From Pseudomonas sp. DG56-2 (lineage in GTDB: Bacteria > Pseudomonadota > Gammaproteobacteria > Pseudomonadales > Pseudomonadaceae), in NCBI RefSeq assembly GCF_004803755.1, contig NZ_CP032311.1, positions 1,194,501 to 1,258,500 on the forward strand: a stretch of 64,000 bases of DNA, read 5' to 3'. Shown here one piece after another: positions 54,982 to 64,000 of this stretch (the first letter of the stretch is position 1; each line of letters starts with the position of its first letter). The position numbers and the translations under genes are program-made. The notes under the pieces were generated by a model. That model was not told the origin of the DNA. It searched no databases and saw only the letters and a program-made list of their open reading frames with translations.

Positions 54982-56601
54982 TCAAGCTGCCAGATCGCTG
55001 CGGGGCTCGAAACTCTCCGCTTGAGCCATTTGCCACATGCGCGAATAGAACTCGCCATTGACCTCTCCGCTGAGCAGTTCGCCTGGTTTGAGAAATACAT
55101 GCAGCTGCGAGAAAAGCTTGATCTCGGTGGCCGAGACGCGCCGGACCAGATGCTTGGCTTCAAGTTGCGAGGGATGATCAAGGCCCGCTGCGGCGAGCAT
55201 TTCGGCCAGCGCCTTGAGGGTGCTCAGGTGGAAACTGAAGACTCGCTGGGCCTTGTCCGGCACCACCAGTGCGCGCTGGCGCAGGGCATCCTGGGTGGCG
55301 ACGCCAGTGGGGCATTTATTGGTATGGCAGCTCTGCGACTGGATGCAGCCGATTGCGAACATGAAGCCCCGAGCCGAGTTGGCCCAGTCGGCACCAATAG
55401 CCAGCACGCTGGCGATGTCGAAGGCACTGACGATCTTGCCACTGGCGCCCAGTTTGATCTTGTCACGCAAGTTCAGCCCTACCAGGGTGTTGTGCACGAA
55501 CAGCAGGCCTTCACGCAGGGGCACGCCAATATGGTCGGTGAACTCCACTGGCGCTGCGCCGGTGCCGCCTTCCTTGCCATCGATGACGATGAAGTCAGGC
55601 AGGATGCCGGTTTGCAGCATGGCTTTGGCGATGCCCATGAACTCCCACGGGTGACCCAGGCAGAACTTGAAGCCAACCGGTTTGCCGCCTGACAACTCGC
55701 GCAACTGGGCGATGAACTGCATCATCTCGATCGGTGTGGAAAAGGCGCTGTGGCGCGAGGGTGAAATGCAGTCTTCGCCCATCATTACTCCGCGCGTCTC
55801 GGCAATTTCGCGTGTGACCTTATGCTTGGGCAGAATGCCGCCATGGCCGGGCTTGGCCCCCTGGCTCAACTTGATCTCGATCATGCGCACCTGCGGGTTG
55901 CGCGCTTGTTCGGCGAAACGTTCCGGGTCGAAGCGCCCCTCCGCAGTGCGGCAGCCGAAATAGCCGCTGCCCAACTCCCAGGTCAGATCGCCGCCATGTT
56001 CGCGGTGATAGGGGCTGATGCTGCCTTCACCGGTGTCATGGGCAAAATTGCCCAGCTTGGCCCCCTGGTTCAAGGCGCGAATGGCGTTGGCGCTGAGTGA
56101 GCCAAAGCTCATGGCCGAGATATTGAAGACCGAGGCGGAGTAAGGTTGAGTGCACTGTGGGCCACCGACAATCACCCGGAAAGCTGCGGGATCGCTCAGC
56201 GGCGCCGGGCGCATGGAATGGCCGATGAACTCGAAACCGGACTGATAGACGTCGATCAGGGTGCCGAAAGGCTTGTCGGATGATTCGCTTTTGGCGCGGG
56301 AGTAAACCAGCGAACGCTGCGCCCTGGAGAAGGGTAGGGCATCGCTGTCGGCTTCCAGCAGGTATTGGCGAATTTCCGGACGAATACCTTCGACCAGGTA
56401 ACGGATGTTGCCCAGAATCGGGTAGTTGCGTCGTACCGCGTGGCGGCTTTGCAGTAGATCGAACAGGCCGATAAGGCTGAGTACGGCGGTGGTCAGCGTG
56501 AATGGCCAAAGCCACTCGTGATGCAGAAAAGGCAGGCTTACCAGGGTGAACAACACACAAGCGGCGAAAAAGGCGTAGCGGCTGAGAAGTGACAGGCTCA
56601 T
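54982..56601 (-). CDS. FMN-binding glutamate synthase-like protein
   Basis: A 539-residue protein with two N-terminal hydrophobic segments (about 5-47) and a large GltS-type FMN barrel. Landmarks are FNISAMSFGSLSANAIRALN, GTGAAPVEFTDHIG and the cysteine cluster CIQSQSCHTNKCPTG, which in glutamate synthase binds the 3Fe-4S centre. The amidotransferase half is absent, so it cannot use glutamine directly as a full GOGAT. Membrane attachment suggests a redox role with an unidentified electron donor. Confidence 0.88.
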   Translation of the reverse strand: MSLSLLSRYAFFAACVLFTLVSLPFLHHEWLWPFTLTTAVLSLIGLFDLLQSRHAVRRNYPILGNIRYLVEGIRPEIRQYLLEADSDALPFSRAQRSLVYSRAKSESSDKPFGTLIDVYQSGFEFIGHSMRPAPLSDPAAFRVIVGGPQCTQPYSASVFNISAMSFGSLSANAIRALNQGAKLGNFAHDTGEGSISPYHREHGGDLTWELGSGYFGCRTAEGRFDPERFAEQARNPQVRMIEIKLSQGAKPGHGGILPKHKVTREIAETRGVMMGEDCISPSRHSAFSTPIEMMQFIAQLRELSGGKPVGFKFCLGHPWEFMGIAKAMLQTGILPDFIVIDGKEGGTGAAPVEFTDHIGVPLREGLLFVHNTLVGLNLRDKIKLGASGKIVSAFDIASVLAIGADWANSARGFMFAIGCIQSQSCHTNKCPTGVATQDALRQRALVVPDKAQRVFSFHLSTLKALAEMLAAAGLDHPSQLEAKHLVRRVSATEIKLFSQLHVFLKPGELLSGEVNGEFYSRMWQMAQAESFEPRSDLAA

Positions 56602-56740
56602 ACGGGTTCCTTGCTATGGCGCGGTCAGGCTCAGGGCCTGGGCAAACCCCGACCATAGCCCGGTTGGTTGCACCGGCGCTAGCCCATGAACATGAACGTT
56701 TGCGGTGTGACGTTTGTAGTGAAAATCATTCTCGCCGGCG

Positions 56741-59700
56741 TTATCCGTTCTGGTGTCGCGGATCACGGATCAAGCGGTCCCGAAGTTCACCCTGCTGGGC
56801 CGGTTGCACATCAGCGATTATCTGCATTTTTCCTGCGATCAGAGTGGCGGCGGGCAGGCCGTCGCGGTACAGCAGACGGTTGCCGCTTACGGCGGGCACT
56901 TTGTTCCCAGGGAGCAGGGTACCGAGCAAGTTCAACGGGTCACTGGCACTGATGGCGACCAGGCTGTCATCCAGTGGTCGCCTACGAGCGGCCCGCATCA
57001 ACGCTACGGCTTCGGGCAAAGCGAATTGCTCGCCCGCCAGGCCCGCGATGAAGCGCCCACCGCGAATTTCGCCGCGGGCTTCCAGTCGATGGTAACAACG
57101 CAGCAGTTCGCGCCAGTTGGGTAACCAGTCGGCCTCGCGCTCCAGCAGTCGCCAGCAGATCACGCCGTAGCGGCGCAGCAAGGTACGGGCGATATGCTCC
57201 AGGCGCTCATCAGCGTTGTTCGAAACGTGCACCTTGCGTAGCAAGGCCCAGCGTCCAGCGTCTTCCATGCCACCGAACAGCGCCCCGCGACCACGCCGAT
57301 GACTGCGCCCCTGACGTTTGCTGGCCGGAGTGATCAGTGCGCGCAGGCCGGCGAAGCTGTCGGCACTGACCAGCCCCGCCGCCACCAACTCTTGCAGGGC
57401 CGTTTCCAGTTCACTGGGAAGCAAATGGGCATCGCTGAGCAGTTCGTCGAAAAATAGTGCACCGTGTTCGCCCAAAGCGGTGTGCACCCGCTGCGCGCGC
57501 AGGCTCAGGCCGTCGCTATCCAGGACAGGACTGAAACTACGCCACAGGTTCAGTTGCGGGCGAGGCAACAGCAGCAGTGGTGTACTGCGCAGAGTGGTGC
57601 TGGCGGCTCCCGGAGCCAGGCGCGCCCAGACATGTTTGCCGGCCCGACAGGATTCGTCCAGCCAGCGTGGACTGTAGTCCTTGATCCGGCTGGGGAGCAA
57701 ATCGCTTTCCCAGGCTGAGGCGGCCGCGGGATAGCCTTCGAGCCGCTCGAGTGCTTCGCTGAGTGCGGCAGGACCTTGCAGGCGATGGGTCGACGAAACG
57801 TGCTGCCAATCGAATAGAAAGCGCATGAAATCCTGCAGGCTGACGGGCTCGATTTCTCGTCGCAGGCGCTTGACGGTGTAGCGGTGTATGCGTGCCAACA
57901 GGTGCCGCTCGCACCATTGCAGGTTTTGTTGACCAGGACAGAAATAGCCGCGCATTACATAGCCTTCGCCCTCAAGACGTGCCAAAGCCTGCGCCAGACC
58001 ACTGACAGGCAGCTGTAACGGCACGCTGATCTGCTCCAGCGTCAGCGGCCCGAAACCGCTCAAGCGGGCCCGCAGCATTTCCACCAGCGCCGCGTCACTG
58101 TCGATGGGCTGGTCGAAACCAGGCAGGGCCTCGAGGGCAGGGGTCAACGATGCGCGGGGGTAGATGGCACGTAACATAACCAGCCGTTCGCGAGCCAGCC
58201 AAAGGGTGTGGCCGCCTTCCAGTTGCAGGCAGCAGGCTCGTCCTGTCTGCTGTAGCTGCTCAAGCCAGGTCAGCCATTGTGGATTGACCGATGCTTCATG
58301 CTGGTTGATACAGCCCAGGCTCATCAGCGCTTCATGCATTTCATCGCAACCGGTAGGCGCAGGCCAGGCTTCGCTCTGTACCGCCGTAATGGCTTCGGGA
58401 TCCAGGGCACCCAAGTCATCACTGCCTTGCACATCACTCCAGCGTCGACTGTGCACCGCCTGAGTACGACGTTCCTCCAAAGGTGCATCATCGAGAAAGG
58501 TATAGGGGCGTGCATTGAGAATCGCCGAGGCCAAGGGTGACGGGGCCGGTAGGTCACGGCTGATCAGATTGATCTGTCCTTGCTCGATGCGCCGCAACAA
58601 CGCTATCCAGCCTTCACTGTCCATGGCTTGATGCAAACAGTCGTCGAGTGTCTGTTCAACCAGCGGGTGATCAGGGATCTGCCGTTCGCCTGCGATGTTT
58701 TCCAGGCAGGCGATCTGATCGGGAAACACTGCGGCGATCAGGTCTTCGCTTTTCATCCGCTGTATCTGCGGTGCCACTTTTCGTCCGCCGACAAAGCGTG
58801 GCAGTGCCAGCGCCACGCCTGCGTTCCAGCGCCAACGTACGCCAAACAGCGGTGCATCGAGCAGCGCCTGAATCAGGATCGACTCGGCGTTGTTGCTTGG
58901 CAGGTAGCGCCACACCTCGTCGAGGGCAAAGCTATGGCTCGCCGACAGCGACAGCACGATGGCATCTTCGCTGGCGGCGGCTTGCAGTTCGAAATTGAAG
59001 GTTCGGCAAAAGCGTTTGCGCAGCGCCAGGCCCCAGGCACGATTGATCCTGCTGCCGAAGGGCGTATGGATGATCAGTTGGGTGCCACCGGACTCGTCGA
59101 AAAAACGCTCCATGATCAGCGTCTGTTGCGAAGGCAATGCGCCCAAAACCTTCCAGGTGCTGGCCAGATAATCGAGCAATTGCTCGGCACTGTCCGGGGC
59201 CAGGCCAATTTCATCCTGCAACCAGGCGAGAATGTCTGGCAAATGCCCCGCTGAGGTACGCAAGCGCTGATCAATTTCGCCCTGCAGACGAGCGACGGCG
59301 AATGACAGTTCGTCGCTGCGTCCCGGTGCTTCGCCAAGCCAGAAAGGAATGCTCGGCGGCAGGCCCCGGGCATCTTCAACCCGAACCTTGCCGGCTTCCA
59401 CCCGCAGGATACGGTAGGAAGTGTTGCCCAGTTGGAAGATGTCACCGGCGATACTCTCCACGGCAAAGTCTTCGTTGACGCTGCCGATGTTCAGCCCCTG
59501 AGGTTCAAGTAGGACCGCATAATCGGCGTTGTCAGGAATGGTGCCGCCGCTGGTTAACGCGGTCAGTTGGCTGCCTCGTCGTGCGCGCAGACTGTTGTTG
59601 ACGGCATCGCGATGCAAGTAGGCGCTACGGATACCTTGGCGGCCATTGAAGCCCTCACCGAGCATGCGCAAGAGCGCCTGATAGTGCGCCAGGTCCAGGT

Positions 59701-61039
59701 CGGCATAGGGCATGGCCTGGCGCAGGCAGTCATACAACGCCTGCTCCTGCCATGGCTGGCAGCTGACTTCGGCAACGATCTGCTGGGCCAGTACATCCAA
59801 TGGCGCCCGAGGGATTTGCAGCAGGTCCAACTCACCGCGGCGTACGCTATCGAGCAACGCTGCACATTCGATCAGGTCGTCGCGCGAGAGCGCAAACAGG
59901 CGGCCCTTGGGGGTACCCTCGACCTGGTGTCCAGCACGTCCGACCCGCTGCAAAAAGGCTGCAATCGACCCTGGCGAACCAATCTGACACACCAGTTCGA
60001 CTTCACCGATGTCGATCCCCAGCTCCAGCGAAGCGGTGGCAACCAGCACCTGTAGTTCGCCGCGCTTGAGGCGCTGTTCGGCCTCCAGGCGATATTCCTT
60101 GGCCAGACTACCGTGGTGCGCGGCTACGGCTTCGGCGCCCAGACGTTCGCTCAAGTGCCGGGTCACGCGTTCGGCCAAGCGCCGAGTGTTGACGAACACC
60201 AGGGTGGTGCGGTGCTCGCGGGCAAGACTCGCCAGACGGTCGTAGACCAGGCCCCAGACATCGGTGGCCATAACCGCGCCCAGTGGCACGGGAGGCACCT
60301 CCAGTGCCAGGTCGCGAGTACGGGCGTGGCCGATATCGACAATGGCGCAGGAGCGGTCTTTACCCACCAGAAACTCGGCCACCCGTTGCACCGGACGCTG
60401 CGTGGCGGACAGCCCGATCCTGCGCAGCGGTTTGCCACACAAGGCCTGCAGCCGCTCCAGGCTCAGGGCCAGATGGCTGCCACGCTTGTTTCCAGCCAAG
60501 GCATGAATTTCGTCGACGATTACCGTGTGTACATGGGCAAGGCCCTGGCGTCCAGATTCGGACCCGAGCAGTACATAAAGGGATTCAGGGGTGGTCACCA
60601 GAATATGAGGTGCCTGGCGGCGCATGGCGGTGCGTTCTTTCTGCGAAGTATCCCCGCTGCGCACTGCGGTGCGAATCGCCAGTGGCTCGGCGCCTTGTTC
60701 GACCAGAGCTTCATTGATACCTGCCAGCGGTGCTTGCAAGTTGATCTGGATATCGTTGGACAGCGCCTTCAGTGGTGAGACATAGATAACCTGGGTTTGA
60801 TCAGGCAAATGGCCGCTGGCCAATCCCTGCTCGAACAGTTCATTGAGAATCGCCAGAAAGGCCGTGAGCGTCTTGCCTGAACCGGTGGGTGCAGCCACCA
60901 GCAACGAATGGCCGCGGCGAATCAATGGCCAGGCTCGAGCCTGGGCCGCAGTCACGGTAGCAAAGCGTCGCTGGAACCACGCACGCACGGCGGGGTGGAA
61001 AGCGTCCAGTTCCGGGTGGTTCAAGGCGGGTAGGTTCAT
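56741..61039 (-). CDS. lhr: Large Lhr-type DEAD/DEAH helicase
   Basis: A 1432-residue SF2 helicase. Motif I is APTGSGKT, motif II DEIH, motif III SATQ and motif VI QRVGRAGH. The N-terminal helicase core (about 1-480) plus a winged-helix and Lhr-core beta region is followed by a long C-terminal domain, the full-length bacterial Lhr form. Lhr unwinds RNA:DNA and DNA duplexes and is linked to repair; a uracil-glycosylase activity of the C-terminal region is reported for E. coli Lhr. It stands alone. Confidence 0.93.
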   Translation of the reverse strand: MNLPALNHPELDAFHPAVRAWFQRRFATVTAAQARAWPLIRRGHSLLVAAPTGSGKTLTAFLAILNELFEQGLASGHLPDQTQVIYVSPLKALSNDIQINLQAPLAGINEALVEQGAEPLAIRTAVRSGDTSQKERTAMRRQAPHILVTTPESLYVLLGSESGRQGLAHVHTVIVDEIHALAGNKRGSHLALSLERLQALCGKPLRRIGLSATQRPVQRVAEFLVGKDRSCAIVDIGHARTRDLALEVPPVPLGAVMATDVWGLVYDRLASLAREHRTTLVFVNTRRLAERVTRHLSERLGAEAVAAHHGSLAKEYRLEAEQRLKRGELQVLVATASLELGIDIGEVELVCQIGSPGSIAAFLQRVGRAGHQVEGTPKGRLFALSRDDLIECAALLDSVRRGELDLLQIPRAPLDVLAQQIVAEVSCQPWQEQALYDCLRQAMPYADLDLAHYQALLRMLGEGFNGRQGIRSAYLHRDAVNNSLRARRGSQLTALTSGGTIPDNADYAVLLEPQGLNIGSVNEDFAVESIAGDIFQLGNTSYRILRVEAGKVRVEDARGLPPSIPFWLGEAPGRSDELSFAVARLQGEIDQRLRTSAGHLPDILAWLQDEIGLAPDSAEQLLDYLASTWKVLGALPSQQTLIMERFFDESGGTQLIIHTPFGSRINRAWGLALRKRFCRTFNFELQAAASEDAIVLSLSASHSFALDEVWRYLPSNNAESILIQALLDAPLFGVRWRWNAGVALALPRFVGGRKVAPQIQRMKSEDLIAAVFPDQIACLENIAGERQIPDHPLVEQTLDDCLHQAMDSEGWIALLRRIEQGQINLISRDLPAPSPLASAILNARPYTFLDDAPLEERRTQAVHSRRWSDVQGSDDLGALDPEAITAVQSEAWPAPTGCDEMHEALMSLGCINQHEASVNPQWLTWLEQLQQTGRACCLQLEGGHTLWLARERLVMLRAIYPRASLTPALEALPGFDQPIDSDAALVEMLRARLSGFGPLTLEQISVPLQLPVSGLAQALARLEGEGYVMRGYFCPGQQNLQWCERHLLARIHRYTVKRLRREIEPVSLQDFMRFLFDWQHVSSTHRLQGPAALSEALERLEGYPAAASAWESDLLPSRIKDYSPRWLDESCRAGKHVWARLAPGAASTTLRSTPLLLLPRPQLNLWRSFSPVLDSDGLSLRAQRVHTALGEHGALFFDELLSDAHLLPSELETALQELVAAGLVSADSFAGLRALITPASKRQGRSHRRGRGALFGGMEDAGRWALLRKVHVSNNADERLEHIARTLLRRYGVICWRLLEREADWLPNWRELLRCYHRLEARGEIRGGRFIAGLAGEQFALPEAVALMRAARRRPLDDSLVAISASDPLNLLGTLLPGNKVPAVSGNRLLYRDGLPAATLIAGKMQIIADVQPAQQGELRDRLIRDPRHQNG

Positions 61040-61183
61040 GAAGGGTATATGCGGCTATTGGCGCAGTGTTGCAAGCTACGTTCGTCAGACGGACATTCGC
61101 CGTTAGGGGGTTTCCCCGCGACTGGATTGTAACGACGCCTCGCGCATGTGATCCTTGCCTGCTTTGTGAAACACGAGTCTCCC

Positions 61184-61597
61184 ATGAGCAAAATCATCCG
61201 CATTGCCGCTGCGCTCCTTCTCGACCCACAAGGCCGAACCCTGCTGGTGCGCAAACGCGGCACCCAGGCCTTCATGCAGCCCGGCGGCAAAATCGAGGGC
61301 GACGAACAGCCGGTCGTGGCCCTGGCACGTGAACTGTTCGAAGAGCTGGGGTTGCAGATCGACCCCCAGGACGCCCATCCGCTCGGGCAGTTCCGCGCAG
61401 CAGCGGCCAACGAACCGGGTTTTGAAGTTCAGGCCGAGCTGTTCCAGGTGCATACTTCAATGCCTGTCGAGCCTGCTGCCGAGATTGAAGAGGTGGTCTG
61501 GATTTCTGCACGCAAGCAACTGAGCCTCGAATTGGCGCCGTTGACCCGAGACCTGATTTTGCCCCTGTACCGCACCATGACCAGCCAGCCTGGCTAA
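61184..61597 (+). CDS. NUDIX hydrolase
   Basis: A 137-residue protein with an intact Nudix box, GKIEGDEQPVVALARELFEE followed by LGL (G-x5-E-x7-REUxEExGU). It hydrolyses nucleoside diphosphate derivatives or oxidised nucleotides; the exact substrate is unknown. The ATG at 61184 is preferred to one at 61148. It is divergent from the helicase gene. Confidence 0.9.
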   Translation: MSKIIRIAAALLLDPQGRTLLVRKRGTQAFMQPGGKIEGDEQPVVALARELFEELGLQIDPQDAHPLGQFRAAAANEPGFEVQAELFQVHTSMPVEPAAEIEEVVWISARKQLSLELAPLTRDLILPLYRTMTSQPG

Positions 61598-61621
61598 GCG
61601 CCCATTTGCAAAGGAATGCCT

Positions 61622-62260
61622 ATGATCCCCGTTCACGAATGGCTACTGTTCACCGGTGCCGCCCTGTTGATGGTCCTCACCCCTGGGCCGAACATGATCT
61701 ATCTGATTTCACGTTCTATCTGCCAAGGGAGATTGGCGGGGATAACTTCGCTGGTAGGGGTAGTGGCAGGTTTTCTGGTACATATGACGGCAGCCGCGGT
61801 GGGCCTGACTGCGTTGTTCATGGCCGTGCCGTTGGGATACGACTTGCTCAAATGGGCAGGTGCTGCTTATTTACTGTGGATGGCATGGCAAGCGGTGAAG
61901 CCTGGCGCACGTTCACCGTTCGAGGCACGTGAGTTGACCCCGGATTCGCCGGTAAAGCTGATGATGATGGGTTTTCTGACCAGTCTGCTCAACCCCAAGG
62001 TAGCGATGTTCTACCTGTCGATCCTGCCGCAGTTCATCTCCCCGGAACATGGCTCGCTCATGGTCCAAAGCCTGACCTTGGGGCTGACTCAGATCACCGT
62101 GAGTTTCACGGTAAATTTGCTGATTGCTGTGTTCGCCGCCGGTTTGTCTGCCTGGTTCGTGCGGTATCCGCTGTGGCTGATGGTGCAACGCTATGTAATG
62201 GGCTTTGTGCTTGCGGGCCTGGCGCTGCGCCTGGTGCAGGAGCAGCGCAAACTGGCCTGA
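61622..62260 (+). CDS. LysE/RhtB-family exporter
   Basis: A 212-residue membrane protein with six hydrophobic segments. The signature LTPGPNMIYLISRSICQG near the N-terminus and SLLNPKVAMFYLS in the middle identify the LysE/RhtB family, which exports amino acids such as lysine, threonine or homoserine. AAAGGA precedes an ATG at 61616, but spacing favours 61622. It converges on metR with 3 nt between stops. Confidence 0.9.
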   Translation: MIPVHEWLLFTGAALLMVLTPGPNMIYLISRSICQGRLAGITSLVGVVAGFLVHMTAAAVGLTALFMAVPLGYDLLKWAGAAYLLWMAWQAVKPGARSPFEARELTPDSPVKLMMMGFLTSLLNPKVAMFYLSILPQFISPEHGSLMVQSLTLGLTQITVSFTVNLLIAVFAAGLSAWFVRYPLWLMVQRYVMGFVLAGLALRLVQEQRKLA

Positions 62261-62263
62261 GGC

Positions 62264-63193
62264 CTAGCGGACTGCGCTGACGCCATCAAGGGTTGAGAAC
62301 GATGTGTCCTTCGCCGTGAGCAGGAAGTCGCGCATGTAGGGCGCGTCGAGCATGTCGGTGCGCACTGCTGCATACAGCGTGGCGAACAAGCCCTTGTCAC
62401 CCAGGCGCTTGCCTTTCACATAGCCGCGCGAACTGTACTCGTGCAGGGCCCAGTGCGGCATGCCGCAGACACCGCGACCGCTGGCCACCAGTTGCATCAT
62501 CATCACCGTCAGCTCAGCCGTGCGCACTTGCGCAGGCTCCACATCGGCGGGTTCCAGGAAGCGGGTGAAGATGTCCAGGCGGTCACGCTCTACCGGATAG
62601 GTGATCAAGGTCTCACAGGCCAGGTCTTGCGCAACAATGTAGGGCTTGCCGGCCAAGGGGTGCTGATTGGCGACAGCGAGCATGGCTTCGTAGGTGAACA
62701 ACGGGACATAAGTGAGTCCTGGCAGCTCCACGGGGTCGGACGTCACTACCAGGTCCAGATCACCGCGGGCCAGTGCCGGCAGTGGGGCAAAGGCAAAGCC
62801 TGAGGCAAGGTCCAACTCGACTTCGGGCCAGGCGTCGCGGAACTGGTCGATAGTTGGCATCAGCCACTGAAAACAGCTGTGGCATTCAATGGCCATGTGC
62901 AGGCGCCCGGCTGTGCCTCCGGCCAGCCGCGCGATGTCACGTTCAGCACCACGCAACAGCGGCAGGGTGGCGTCAGCCAGTTGCAGCAGGCGCAGCCCGG
63001 CGCTGGTGAAGCGAATCGGTTTGGTCTTGCGCATGAACAGTTGCATGCCCAAGCGCTCTTCCAGTTCCTTGAACTGATGGGACAACGCGGACTGGGTCAA
63101 ATGCAGGCGCTCGGCAGCTTCGACCAGACTGTCGGCCTCGCGCAGGGCGTGCATGGTTTTGAGGTGGCGAATTTCCAGCACCAGCGGCTCCAT
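62264..63193 (-). CDS. metR: LysR-type regulator, MetR-like
   Basis: A 309-residue LTTR. The helix-turn-helix is SLVEAAERLHLTQSALSHQF, as in MetR (methionine-synthesis activator). The ligand domain includes GRLHMAIECHSCFQWLMP with the cysteine-bearing pocket that binds homocysteine in E. coli MetR. The start at 63193 (MEPLVLEIRHLKTMHALREA) is the family start. The regulated genes are not in the window. Confidence 0.88.
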   Translation of the reverse strand: MEPLVLEIRHLKTMHALREADSLVEAAERLHLTQSALSHQFKELEERLGMQLFMRKTKPIRFTSAGLRLLQLADATLPLLRGAERDIARLAGGTAGRLHMAIECHSCFQWLMPTIDQFRDAWPEVELDLASGFAFAPLPALARGDLDLVVTSDPVELPGLTYVPLFTYEAMLAVANQHPLAGKPYIVAQDLACETLITYPVERDRLDIFTRFLEPADVEPAQVRTAELTVMMMQLVASGRGVCGMPHWALHEYSSRGYVKGKRLGDKGLFATLYAAVRTDMLDAPYMRDFLLTAKDTSFSTLDGVSAVR

Positions 63194-63326
63194 GAATAAA
63201 TTTTGTGACTGAATTAGACTGCATGAGTTTGTCTCATGATGGTGCATGTGTCGAGCTTTCGATCATCGGGTGGGCATTGGACCGTTCAGCGCCTGTCATT
63301 AAACGGTCACGGTTCTGTGGCAGCGC

Positions 63327-63395
63327 GCCCGCATGAAAGTCATCAGACTCTCGCTCTACTGGGGATTTGCATTCTGGTGTTTCTTTCATGCGGGC
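63327..63395. repeat. 13-bp inverted repeat over hydrolase start codon
   Basis: GCCCGCATGAAAG (63327-63339) and CTTTCATGCGGGC (63383-63395) are perfect inverted copies 43 nt apart. The second arm includes the ATG of the alpha/beta hydrolase. Confidence 0.7.
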
Positions 63396-64000
63396 ATTTT
63401 TATTATTTCTGGCGCTGGTAGGCGCTTTACCAGCGTTTGCGACGTCCCGTTGCGACGTCGATGTGGCCACCCAGTACGCGCAATTGCCGACACTGAGCCT
63501 GGCCTATCAAAGCATTGGTCGGGAATCGGATCCGGTATTGCTATTGGTAATGGGACTGGGCGGCCAGTTGATCCACTGGCCCGATGAAGTGGTGGTTGCG
63601 TTGTGCGAGCAGGGCTTTCGGGTCATTCGCTATGACAACCGTGATGTTGGCCTGACGCAGTGGCGCCAGGCTCCGTCCAGCGCCAATCTGACCTATCAGT
63701 TGCTGCGTTACAAGCTGGGGCTTTCCGTTGCAGCGCCGTACTCGCTCACCGATATGGCTGAAGACGGTTTGGGCCTGATGGACTCGCTGCACGTGGAGCG
63801 TTTCCACGTAATTGGCGTGAGCATGGGCGGGATGATTGCTCAGCACCTGGCAGCGCTGTCACCGCAACGGGTCGAAAGCCTGACCTTGATCATGTCCAGC
63901 TCTGGCGCCCTGGGCTTGCCTTTACCGAGCCCAGCCTTGGTGCAACTGCTGGCAAGGCGCGAGGCGCCCACGCGTGAGGTGGCCATCGAGCAGCAAGCGG
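63388..64000 (+). CDS. Secreted alpha/beta hydrolase, N-terminal part
   Basis: The frame runs off the right edge after 204 codons. A signal peptide (MRAFLLFLALVGALPAFA) precedes a hydrolase fold with VMGLGGQ oxyanion region, YDNRDVGLT, and the nucleophile elbow GVSMGGM (Ser). It resembles periplasmic alpha/beta hydrolases of the haloalkane/esterase type. The substrate is unknown. The ATG lies inside an inverted repeat and has no strong ribosome site. Confidence 0.78.
   Translation, partial: MRAFLLFLALVGALPAFATSRCDVDVATQYAQLPTLSLAYQSIGRESDPVLLLVMGLGGQLIHWPDEVVVALCEQGFRVIRYDNRDVGLTQWRQAPSSANLTYQLLRYKLGLSVAAPYSLTDMAEDGLGLMDSLHVERFHVIGVSMGGMIAQHLAALSPQRVESLTLIMSSSGALGLPLPSPALVQLLARREAPTREVAIEQQA

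Overview
The window is chromosomal DNA of a Pseudomonas, most likely of the P. putida group. Three things point there. The genome is GC-rich. The window has a solitary phaG (3-hydroxyacyl-ACP thioesterase/transacylase for mcl-PHA). The gene order phaG-rsuA-ung-tctABC/opdH/tctDE-nadB-algU-mucAB-mucD-lepA-lepB-rnc-era-recO-pdxJ-cmoBA-icp-lon-gcd-oprB matches the arrangement I recall from P. putida and, in part, P. aeruginosa. Almost all of it is core genome. No insertion sequence, prophage, integrase or CRISPR array is visible.

Layout. 0-7.7 kb holds the start of a SulP transporter, a GT25 glycosyltransferase, tRNA-Gly(CCC), phaG, rsuA, a Cys-rich small protein overlapping a membrane diguanylate cyclase, a Tyr/Pro-rich lipoprotein, an enoyl-CoA hydratase-like gene and ung. 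7.7-15.5 kb is a tricarboxylate uptake locus: OprD-type porin opdH, then tctC-tctB-tctA and an AbrB-type membrane protein, divergent from the tctDE two-component system. 15.5-24 kb carries an HDOD protein, ygfZ, sdhE-ygfX and nadB, then the envelope-stress operon algU-mucA-mucB-mucD without mucC and with two sigma-E-type promoters. 24-30 kb is the lepA-lepB-rnc-era-recO-pdxJ housekeeping run.

30-35 kb has a heavy-metal-type two-component system with a CopR-like box facing a small secreted protein, then cmoBA and a chagasin-type inhibitor. 35.2-37.4 kb is the most notable accessory feature: two adjacent genes for an alpha-xenorhabdolysin-type (XaxAB/YaxAB) binary pore-forming toxin, visibly AT-richer than the surroundings and wedged between icp and a second lon gene. 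37-48.5 kb holds lon, the PQQ glucose dehydrogenase gcd with its OprB porin, a Zur-box-preceded TonB receptor with a His-rich loop, two small genes, and a YqjH/YqjI-like ferric reductase/PadR regulator pair with a double palindromic operator. 48.6-64 kb has an unusually large transglycosylase/transpeptidase, an amino-acid permease with a long leader, opgC, an FMN glutamate-synthase-like protein, Lhr-type helicase, a NUDIX hydrolase, a LysE exporter, a MetR-like regulator and the start of a secreted alpha/beta hydrolase.

Functionally the window links carbon uptake (citrate-type acids, periplasmic glucose oxidation), metal homeostasis (zinc, iron, probably copper), envelope stress and one candidate cytolysin. 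All identifications rest on reading sequence motifs; no database search was run.
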